NCBI GenBank assembly: GCA_036846645.1
Contig: DAIUBN010000077.1
Location: 1-13,284 of the forward strand
Direction of reading: 5' to 3'
Length of the DNA stretch: 13,284 nucleotides
Source: JAAYUD01 sp036846645
GTDB lineage: Bacteria > Bacteroidota > Bacteroidia > Bacteroidales > Bacteroidaceae
Part shown: piece by piece, positions 6,753 through 13,284 of the stretch
Position numbering within the stretch: position 1 is the first letter of the stretch
Layout of the letters: every line of letters begins with the position of its first letter
Notes under the pieces: model-generated
Told to the model about the DNA's origin: nothing
What the model saw: the letters and a program-made list of their open reading frames with translations, nothing else
Database searches by the model: none
Translations under genes and position numbers: made by a program

Positions 6753-9700
6753 ATGAAAATCTTTAAAATTGTTAGTAGGCGCAGATACATGCTGTATACT
6801 TTGATAGTATTACTATTGTTCCCGCTTACAAGTCTTGCTGCTCAGAGGAGAGTAGCTATTAAAGGTCAGTCGTTAACAATTAAGCAAGCTATCCAGCTTA
6901 TTGAGAAAAATAGTGATTACACATTTTTCTATAATGCTAGCGACTTGAATAACGCAACACGTAAAAACCTAAATTGCTCGGGAACAATTGAAGAAGTTCT
7001 TGGAGAGGTCTTTAAAGGCGAAGGCATCACTTATATGATTCGTGGCAACGAGGTTGTACTCAAAGCTGAGAAGAAAGAAGTGAAAGTGGAGCGAAAGGCT
7101 CCTGTGCAGCAGCCGAAGAAGAAGGTGATCGGTGTGGTTACCGACTCTAAAACCGGTGAAACATTGCCGGGCGTCTCTATTCGTCTTAAAGGTACTACCA
7201 AGGGCGTAACTTCTGATGCTGATGGTAAATTTGAAATTCCTGCAGATAATACTGATGTATTGGTTTTTACTTTTATCGGTTATAGCTCTAAAGAAATAAA
7301 GGTAGGAAAGCAGAAGGTGATATCTGTCACACTTTCTGATGAGACTACACAACTTGCCGATGTTGTTGTTACTGCTTTCGGTGTGGGACAAAAGAAAGAG
7401 ACTGTGACAGGTTCAATTCAGTCTGTACGTCCTGGTGACTTACGTGTCCCTGCAGCCAATCTTTCTACTGCTTTTGCCGGTCGTTTGTCTGGTGTTATCG
7501 CTTATCAACGTAGTGGTGAACCTGGTAGTAACGGTGCCGACTTCTTTATTCGCGGTGTCTCCACGATGAGTGGTGCAACTTCTCCACTGATTGTACTTGA
7601 TGGTGTAGAAGTTTCTAAAGCCGACCTCAACTCACTCGACCCTGAAGTCATTGAAAGCTTCTCGGTACTGAAAGATGCTACAGCCTCTGCCATGTATGGT
7701 ACTCGTGGTGCTAATGGTGTGCTTATCATTAAAACTAAATCTGGTCAGGACCTCGACCGTCCAGTTATCGGTATTCGTGTAGAGAGTTATGTAAATACTC
7801 CTATCAAACGTCCTAAAATTGCCGATGCTATCACATTCATGAGAATGTACAATGAAGCTGTCACAAACGAACGTGTGGGCGATGCTCTTTATTCTGAAGA
7901 GAAGATTCAAGGAACGATGAAGAATCTCAATCCATACGCTTATCCTAATGTAGACTGGTATAATGAACTTTTCAAAAACGCTACATGGAACCAGCGTGCC
8001 AATTTCAATGTTCGTGGTGGTACATCCAAAATCACTTATTTCATGAATGTCAATGTGAGCCATGAATCTGGTATGCTTAAAGATATTTCGAAAAACTATT
8101 TTTCATATAACAACTCCATTAATTATATGAAGTATGCTTTTCAGAACAACGTAGATTTCCATATTTCCAGATCATCTACTATTGCATTGCACCTCAATGT
8201 TCAGATGAACAATATGCACGGTCCGCTCACTTCAAGCAGTGGTAATGGTGTAGGTAGCGTGTTTGATGCTATCATGGGAACTAACGCAGTCGACTTTCCT
8301 ATCATGTTTCCACAAGGTAATGACAAGTGGTATCATTGGGGTGGTATCGTTGCAGGTAACTTCAACCCGGTGAACCCGGTAGCTGTTGCAGCAACTGGCT
8401 ACAAAGACGACTTCGAAAGTACTGTTGTTGCCAACTTGAACTTCGATCAGAAATTGGATTTTATTACTAAAGGTTTAGGATTCAAAGCACTGGTATCTTT
8501 CAAAAACTGGAGCATGAGTCACAAATATAGATTGCAAGGCTACAATCGTTATCAGCTCACATCTCACTCTCTTAATGAAGATGGTTCAGTAAGCTACGAA
8601 ACAAGTCCTATCGGAAACGTCTCTGATCATACGCTCGATTCATCTTTCTCTACAGGTGGTGATCGTCGCTACTACATTCAGGGCTTTGTAGATTACAATC
8701 GCACTTTTGGTGACCATCAGGTGAGTGGTATGTTGCTCTACAATCAAGATGAGTATAATGCTAACGTCAATTCTGACTTCCGTTCTTCTCTGCCTAAGCG
8801 TAGAATGGGCTTTGCTTTCCGTGCATCTTATGGCTATAAAGATCGCTACATGCTCGAGTTAAACGCTGGTTACAATGGTTCCGAAAGTTTCGCAAAGGGT
8901 CATCGTTGGGGTTTCTTCCCATCAATTTCTGCTGGTTGGAATGTCAGCGAAGAACCATTCTGGGCTAAACTTAAGAATACAATATCTCACCTCAAATTGA
9001 GAGGCTCTTATGGTCTCGTTGGTAACGACCAAGTCGGTGCTGAGAGATTTGCTTATATGGCTATTGTCAACCTGAATGCTTCTCCATCTTATACTACAGG
9101 CTATGGTAGTTCTACCGAGACTCATACTGGCCCTACGTTCAATCGTTTTGCTAATGAAGGTTTGACATGGGAGATCGGTCACAAACTCAATGTCGGTATG
9201 GACTTACAGTTGTTCAACTCTTTGAATATTACTCTCGATGCTTTCCAAGAAATTCGTAGCAACATCTTCCAGCAAAGAGGTTCTATACCTAATTATCTTG
9301 GTACAGCTGCTACAGCCATTTATGGTAACTTCGCCAAGGTAAAGAACTGGGGTGTCGATTTGGCTGTGGATTATGGAAAAACAGTCAATAAAGACCTTAC
9401 AATCCAGTTTAAAGGTACATTTACTTTCGCTCGCAACAAGGTACTCGAATATGACGAGGCAGCCAATACACGTCCTGCATTACGTCAAGTTGGTCGTAGG
9501 TTGAACTCAATCATGGGCTACGTTGCCAATGGACTTTATATAGATGCTGGCGATATCGCCAACAATCCAACTTCTTCGCTTGGCAATATTGCTATAGCTC
9601 CTGGTGATGTGAAGTATGTCGATCAACCCGATGGAAATGGTCAGTTCGATGGTAAAATCGATGCCAACGATCGTATTTCACTTGGTTATCCTACAGTACC

Positions 9701-10151
9701 AGAAATTATTTATGGCTTTGGTCCTTCTATCCAGTATAAGAACTGGGACTTCTCGCTATTCTTTCAGGGACAAGCTAATGTATCTTTGATGATGTCGGGC
9801 TTCGAACCTTTCGGAACACAAAGTAAGAACAATGTGTTACAATGGATTGCCGATGATTATTGGTCTGTCGATAATCAGAATCCTAATGCCAAATATCCAC
9901 GTCTCACCAAGTCGAACAATTCTAACAACATGGTGACTTCTTCCTTCTGGTTGCGTAATGCTTCTTTCCTTAAACTCCGCACAGCAGAGATTGGCTACAA
10001 GTTTAAGTTTGCCCGTATATATGTCAGTGGCAACAACTTGCTCACTTTCTCTTCCTTCAAATTGTGGGATCCCGAAATGGGAGGTGGTAAAGGTATGTCA
10101 TATCCTTTGCAAAGAACATTCAACTTAGGTATTCAACTATCATTCAAATAA
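6753..10151 (+). CDS. SusC/RagA-family TonB-linked outer-membrane transporter with N-terminal STN signalling domain
   Basis: A 1132-residue outer-membrane transporter that would import oligomers bound by its SusD partner, using TonB energy. Domains in order: signal peptide (1-30, ending SLAA); STN domain (about 36-105, with AIQLIEKNSDYTFFYNAS); a basic linker (KKEVKVERKAPVQQPKKK); a carboxypeptidase-regulatory-like beta domain (about 124-196, VIGVVTDSKTGETLPGVSI); a TonB-box-like stretch (ADVVVTAFGVGQ); a plug (about 214-330, with VLDGVE and the SusC signature DATASAMYGTRGANGVLI); then the beta barrel, ending in FNLGIQLSFK with the usual terminal aromatic. The STN domain marks it as a sensor-transporter that signals through FecR. 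The start ATG lies 41 bp after the fecR stop; M13 is a possible alternative, but the upstream basic residues fit a signal peptide. susD follows after 13 bp. The substrate is not readable from the sequence. Confidence 0.96.
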   Translation: MKIFKIVSRRRYMLYTLIVLLLFPLTSLAAQRRVAIKGQSLTIKQAIQLIEKNSDYTFFYNASDLNNATRKNLNCSGTIEEVLGEVFKGEGITYMIRGNEVVLKAEKKEVKVERKAPVQQPKKKVIGVVTDSKTGETLPGVSIRLKGTTKGVTSDADGKFEIPADNTDVLVFTFIGYSSKEIKVGKQKVISVTLSDETTQLADVVVTAFGVGQKKETVTGSIQSVRPGDLRVPAANLSTAFAGRLSGVIAYQRSGEPGSNGADFFIRGVSTMSGATSPLIVLDGVEVSKADLNSLDPEVIESFSVLKDATASAMYGTRGANGVLIIKTKSGQDLDRPVIGIRVESYVNTPIKRPKIADAITFMRMYNEAVTNERVGDALYSEEKIQGTMKNLNPYAYPNVDWYNELFKNATWNQRANFNVRGGTSKITYFMNVNVSHESGMLKDISKNYFSYNNSINYMKYAFQNNVDFHISRSSTIALHLNVQMNNMHGPLTSSSGNGVGSVFDAIMGTNAVDFPIMFPQGNDKWYHWGGIVAGNFNPVNPVAVAATGYKDDFESTVVANLNFDQKLDFITKGLGFKALVSFKNWSMSHKYRLQGYNRYQLTSHSLNEDGSVSYETSPIGNVSDHTLDSSFSTGGDRRYYIQGFVDYNRTFGDHQVSGMLLYNQDEYNANVNSDFRSSLPKRRMGFAFRASYGYKDRYMLELNAGYNGSESFAKGHRWGFFPSISAGWNVSEEPFWAKLKNTISHLKLRGSYGLVGNDQVGAERFAYMAIVNLNASPSYTTGYGSSTETHTGPTFNRFANEGLTWEIGHKLNVGMDLQLFNSLNITLDAFQEIRSNIFQQRGSIPNYLGTAATAIYGNFAKVKNWGVDLAVDYGKTVNKDLTIQFKGTFTFARNKVLEYDEAANTRPALRQVGRRLNSIMGYVANGLYIDAGDIANNPTSSLGNIAIAPGDVKYVDQPDGNGQFDGKIDANDRISLGYPTVPEIIYGFGPSIQYKNWDFSLFFQGQANVSLMMSGFEPFGTQSKNNVLQWIADDYWSVDNQNPNAKYPRLTKSNNSNNMVTSSFWLRNASFLKLRTAEIGYKFKFARIYVSGNNLLTFSSFKLWDPEMGGGKGMSYPLQRTFNLGIQLSFK

Positions 10152-10164
10152 ATCTATAAACATT

Positions 10165-12114
10165 ATGAAAATCAATATATTTTATAAGGTCATTGCTTCG
10201 GTTGCTTTACTCGCAAGTCTTTATTCTTGCGATTACCTCAACGTTGTACCCGACGAAACAACGACTATCGAAGATACTTGGGCAGATGCTGATAAGGCAC
10301 GCAATTATCTGTATTCTTGCTATGGCTACTTGCCCAATCCTGCAGTATCTCAGAGCAGTCTTGACCAGATGACCGGTGACGAGGTGATTACTGCTTTCGA
10401 GCACGAAACGTTTGCCGCATTTCCTAAAGGAAACTATTCAGCTTCCAATCCTGTGATTTCTTATTGGAACACATTCTTCCAAGGTATTCGTCAATGCTAC
10501 ATGTTTATCAATTCTCTCGATAAAGTGCCCGATTTGACACCTGAACTCAAGGCCGATTATACTGCTCAGGCCAAGTACCTCATTGCTTACTATCATTTTT
10601 TGATGGCACGTTGCTACGGACCTATCATCTTGGTAAAGTCTGAACCGCAATGGGATACACAGCCTGGCGACTATCAGGGACGTGAACCCTACGATGATTG
10701 TGTTAAGTGGATTTGCGACCTTCTTGACGAAGCTGCTAAAGGGTTACCTGCTATTCGCTCATCACAAGCAGAGTACGGTCTTGCTACTTCTACTGCTGCC
10801 AAGGCTGTAAAAGCCAAAATGCTACTTTATGCTGCTTCTCCACTATTCAACGAACAGGCTCCTACACTATTTGCCAATATGAAGAATCCTGATGGCAAAG
10901 CATTGATGCCTGCTGCATACGATGCCAATAAATGGGTGAAAGCTCGTGATGCAATTAAAGAAGCGATTGATTTTGCTGAACAAAACGGTTATGCATTGTA
11001 TAAGACAGAAGATTTGCAGATTGGTTCGCAAGGTAAGAACCAGTATCCTGTAGCCGGTAAGCAAAGACTACTTCGATTCATAGGTATAGACTATGTGAAT
11101 AACGTGAATCCTGAAGTTATTCTTGCCGATACACGTGGCGAAGGTTTCTATGGCTTACAGAATAAATCACTGCCGTTTGTTGGTAACGGTCTTGCTTGGA
11201 ATGGTGTTGGTCTTACTTGGGCTATGCTCAACCGCTTTTATACAAAGAACGGACTACCTTGGGATGAAGATCCTGAGTATTCGGGCAAAGATAAACTATC
11301 TATCGTGTCTATCGATGCAGATCATGCCGACGAAGGCAAACAAGGCAAACAGACTATTTCTTTCAATCTCGACCGCGAACCTCGTTACTATGCTTGGGTA
11401 GCTTTCCAAGGTGGTTATTTTGAAGTGATGAACCGTACTTCCAAACCTGCATATACTCAAAGCAACGGAAAGAAAGATAACAGTGAGGCGCGTATCGTTT
11501 GTGACTTTATACTTGGTGGTAACTGTAGTCGTGGTTCTGCCAGCAATCCTCGTTCGGGTAACTATACTCCTAGTGGATATCTGAATAAGAAATTTGTAGA
11601 TCCCAATATCACTGTTGGTACTGACGGTGTCGATCTTAAGGGCTATCCTTATCCTGTTATCCGTCTTGCCGACCTCTATCTTGCATACGCCGAAGCTTGT
11701 ATCGAATGTGGTACTGCTACCGATCTCGCCAATGCCAAGAAGTATATTAATTATATCCGCGAACGTGCCGGAATACCTACAGTAGAAGATGCTTGGGGCA
11801 AAATAGGAGTAGAACTTACTCAATCCAAACTTCGTCAGATAGTACGTCAGGAACGTATGGTAGAACTTTATATGGAATGTCAGAACTTCTGGGATATGCG
11901 TCGCTGGATGCTTGCTGAACAATATTTTAATGTAAAGGCTCAAGGTATGAATATTGCCGCTACCAAGATGGCTGACTTTGCCAAACTTACTACTATCGAC
12001 TTCGAACGTAAGTTCACTGCTCCTACACAATACTTGTTGCCAATTCCAATCGATGATATCAACAAGAATTCTAACTTAGTGAACAATCCGGGATATACCG
12101 GCGATGTACGTTAA
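10165..12114 (+). CDS. SusD/RagB-family surface nutrient-binding lipoprotein
   Basis: A 649-residue outer-membrane lipoprotein that caps SusC and captures the substrate. A signal peptide ends in the lipobox LYSC (C22, lipidated), followed by DYLNVVPDET, a common SusD start. The N-terminal SusD-like tetratricopeptide region includes TWADADKARNYLYSCYGYL and the helix YLIAYYHFLMARCYG. The C-terminal RagB/SusD region holds the family signatures RLADLYLAYAEA (about 500), INYIRERAGIP (about 529), RQERMVELYMECQNFWDMRR (about 561-579), and the terminal YLLPIPIDDI with NNPGY. It is somewhat longer than the classical starch-binding SusD (551 residues), within family range. It is separated from susC by 13 bp and from the next lipoprotein gene by 18 bp, so the three form one operon. 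The ligand is unknown. Confidence 0.96.
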   Translation: MKINIFYKVIASVALLASLYSCDYLNVVPDETTTIEDTWADADKARNYLYSCYGYLPNPAVSQSSLDQMTGDEVITAFEHETFAAFPKGNYSASNPVISYWNTFFQGIRQCYMFINSLDKVPDLTPELKADYTAQAKYLIAYYHFLMARCYGPIILVKSEPQWDTQPGDYQGREPYDDCVKWICDLLDEAAKGLPAIRSSQAEYGLATSTAAKAVKAKMLLYAASPLFNEQAPTLFANMKNPDGKALMPAAYDANKWVKARDAIKEAIDFAEQNGYALYKTEDLQIGSQGKNQYPVAGKQRLLRFIGIDYVNNVNPEVILADTRGEGFYGLQNKSLPFVGNGLAWNGVGLTWAMLNRFYTKNGLPWDEDPEYSGKDKLSIVSIDADHADEGKQGKQTISFNLDREPRYYAWVAFQGGYFEVMNRTSKPAYTQSNGKKDNSEARIVCDFILGGNCSRGSASNPRSGNYTPSGYLNKKFVDPNITVGTDGVDLKGYPYPVIRLADLYLAYAEACIECGTATDLANAKKYINYIRERAGIPTVEDAWGKIGVELTQSKLRQIVRQERMVELYMECQNFWDMRRWMLAEQYFNVKAQGMNIAATKMADFAKLTTIDFERKFTAPTQYLLPIPIDDINKNSNLVNNPGYTGDVR

Positions 12115-12132
12115 TTATTCACCTTTTAGTAA

Positions 12133-13050
12133 ATGTACAACATGAAAAAGATATTATATATAGCATTGATTGCACTTACAGCGATGGGCAGTTTGGCAAG
12201 TTGCTCTAAAGAAAGCACAACCACACCCGTATCGCTCGATCAGAACAGCCTTTCGTATGTAGCTCGTCCGGGAGCTATCAAACTAATGTGGAATATTCCT
12301 GATAAGGCTGACTATAAGTATATAAAGATTACTTACTCTTTGCCTGGTAAAACCAAAGAATGTCTCAGACTTGCCAGTGTGTATACTGATACATTGCTTG
12401 TAGATAATTTACTTCAAAAGTATGGCGATATCACTTTCACTCTTCAAACTGTAAGTGCTGATGGCGGATTGGGTAATACTTGCTCTATTAAAGCACAGTC
12501 TTTGGCAGCTACTAAGACGGTGACTGTAGAGAAACTAGATGTGTCTTTGACACCTGATAAAGATCACTTGTGGACTGATGATCAAGAATCATCAGAAGGT
12601 CCTATTGCCAATCTGGTGAATGGTAAGACCACTGACTATTTTCATATGTCGTGGAGTGATTCGAAACCTTTTCCTCACTATATAGTTATGGATTTGGGTT
12701 CAACAGTCAATGGCTTGCAATTCAACTATACTTGCCGTGACAATAATAATAAAGACAATCCAAAAGATATGGATATCCTTGTAAGTAATAGTTTTGAAAA
12801 TACACCGGCATATTATACAGCCGAGACAGGGACAACGAAGATTGCATCTTTTACTTCTTTGCCCAATACCAAGGCGGCAAGCTACAACTCGGTAGGTATT
12901 ATCTCGAGTAAGCCGTTCCGCTATGTATGGTTCAAAATACTATCTGCTACGAGCGGAAGCGATTGGGTTGCACTAGCCGAAATGTCGGTCTTCAAAGTCA
13001 GGGTAACAACCTACGACCCCGAGACTGGCGAAACTAGCGTTGTAGAGTAA
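12133..13050 (+). CDS. Accessory surface lipoprotein with FN3-like and discoidin (F5/8 type C)-like domains
   Basis: A 305-residue lipoprotein with signal peptide and lipobox SLASC (C24), so it is probably surface-exposed and works as an extra glycan-binding protein beside SusD. Residues about 35-125 look like a fibronectin-III-type beta sandwich (PGAIKLMWNIPDKADYKYIK, FTLQTVSADG), as in DUF4959/DUF4998-type proteins of SusCD loci. Residues about 140-292 resemble a discoidin / CBM32-like fold: IANLVNGKTTDYFHMSW, PHYIVMDLG, FRYVWFKILSA, and WVALAEMSVFK. Met4 (at 12142) is a likelier start than Met1, because MKK then opens a typical lipoprotein signal; both are in frame. It is the last gene before the operon terminator. 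Domain calls are by eye from fold-level patterns. No catalytic motif is visible, and the bound ligand is unknown. Confidence 0.85.
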   Translation: MYNMKKILYIALIALTAMGSLASCSKESTTTPVSLDQNSLSYVARPGAIKLMWNIPDKADYKYIKITYSLPGKTKECLRLASVYTDTLLVDNLLQKYGDITFTLQTVSADGGLGNTCSIKAQSLAATKTVTVEKLDVSLTPDKDHLWTDDQESSEGPIANLVNGKTTDYFHMSWSDSKPFPHYIVMDLGSTVNGLQFNYTCRDNNNKDNPKDMDILVSNSFENTPAYYTAETGTTKIASFTSLPNTKAASYNSVGIISSKPFRYVWFKILSATSGSDWVALAEMSVFKVRVTTYDPETGETSVVE

Positions 13051-13196
13051 TAAATTAGGTTTATATATATTGCAAATAGGAATCTACTGAACTATTAAAC
13101 TAACTATCATTTACTATTGATTTTTTGAACTGACTATCCCTTATTACTAAGCTTATGCAATAAAGCACACTATACTACTGATAATTGATTTTCTTT

Positions 13197-13223
13197 GGTC
13201 GGGAGGCATCATGCTTCTCGACC
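13197..13223 (+). terminator. Rho-independent terminator of the susCD operon
   Basis: GGTCGGGAGGC pairs with GCTTCTCGACC (11 bp including two G-T pairs) around a 5-base loop. It is followed by the pyrimidine-rich run TATTCTTTTCTCTTTATTTC. It lies 147 bp after the stop of the last lipoprotein gene. The intervening AT-rich stretch (13051-13196) shows no gene or RNA feature that I can support. Confidence 0.8.
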
Positions 13224-13284
13224 TATTCTTTTCTCTTTATTTCTCATTCTCCTACTCATTCCGCCAAACGCCCTTTTTATTTTA

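Noticed and set aside
11296..12030. Open frame of 244 codons on the minus strand opposite susD
   Set aside because: It is antisense to the conserved SusD C-terminal region, lacks a family motif, and its length follows from susD codon bias.
13098..13157. Two imperfect 30-bp direct repeats starting AACTAACTATC and AACTGACTATC
   Set aside because: By eye only about 21 of 30 bases match in an AT-rich spacer, there are just two copies, and no flanking mobile or array structure is present.
13051..13284. Small gene, tRNA or riboswitch in the 3' end of the window
   Set aside because: Only AT-rich sequence and the terminator hairpin are visible; no start with supported coding pattern, no cloverleaf and no known aptamer motif was found.

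Overview
The window looks like chromosomal DNA from a member of the order Bacteroidales (Bacteroidota). The evidence is a SusC/SusD outer-membrane pair, ECF sigma / FecR regulators of the Bacteroidota type, TANNTTTG-type -7 promoter boxes, A-rich leaders without clear Shine-Dalgarno sequences, and small spacers with hairpin terminators. Genus cannot be fixed from the sequence alone.

Region 1 (6-3331, + strand): a DsbD-type transmembrane thiol:disulfide reductase is followed after only 2 bp by a cysteine desulfidase / UPF0597 (serine dehydratase alpha-like) enzyme. A 13-bp-stem bidirectional terminator (3343-3374) closes this unit. The dsbD gene is clearly richer in G+C and in C-ending codons than everything after it.

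Region 2 (3393-4974): a minus-strand ECF sigma factor with no adjacent anti-sigma gene is divergent from a plus-strand LacX-like aldose 1-epimerase. The shared 112-bp spacer carries a Bacteroidota -7 box on each strand.

Region 3 (5065-13223, + strand): a complete trans-envelope-signalling nutrient uptake locus. It holds an ECF sigma factor, a FecR-type anti-sigma factor, a SusC-like TonB-dependent transporter with an extra N-terminal STN signalling domain, a SusD-like lipoprotein, and a second surface lipoprotein with a discoidin-like C-terminal domain. It ends in a rho-independent terminator (13197-13223). The expected circuit is as follows: ligand bound by SusD and the accessory lipoprotein enters SusC, the STN domain contacts the periplasmic part of FecR, and the sigma factor is released to activate the susCD operon. 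No glycoside hydrolase, lyase, protease or sulfatase is encoded before the terminator, so the substrate cannot be named; a host-type glycan is only an inference from the ECF/FecR mode of regulation.

I found no CRISPR array, tRNA, rRNA or insertion sequence. I see no clearly new system; the most interesting points are the composition break at the dsbD boundary, the orphan sigma factor beside a second ECF system, the perfect inverted repeat just before fecR, and the enzyme-less SusCD operon.
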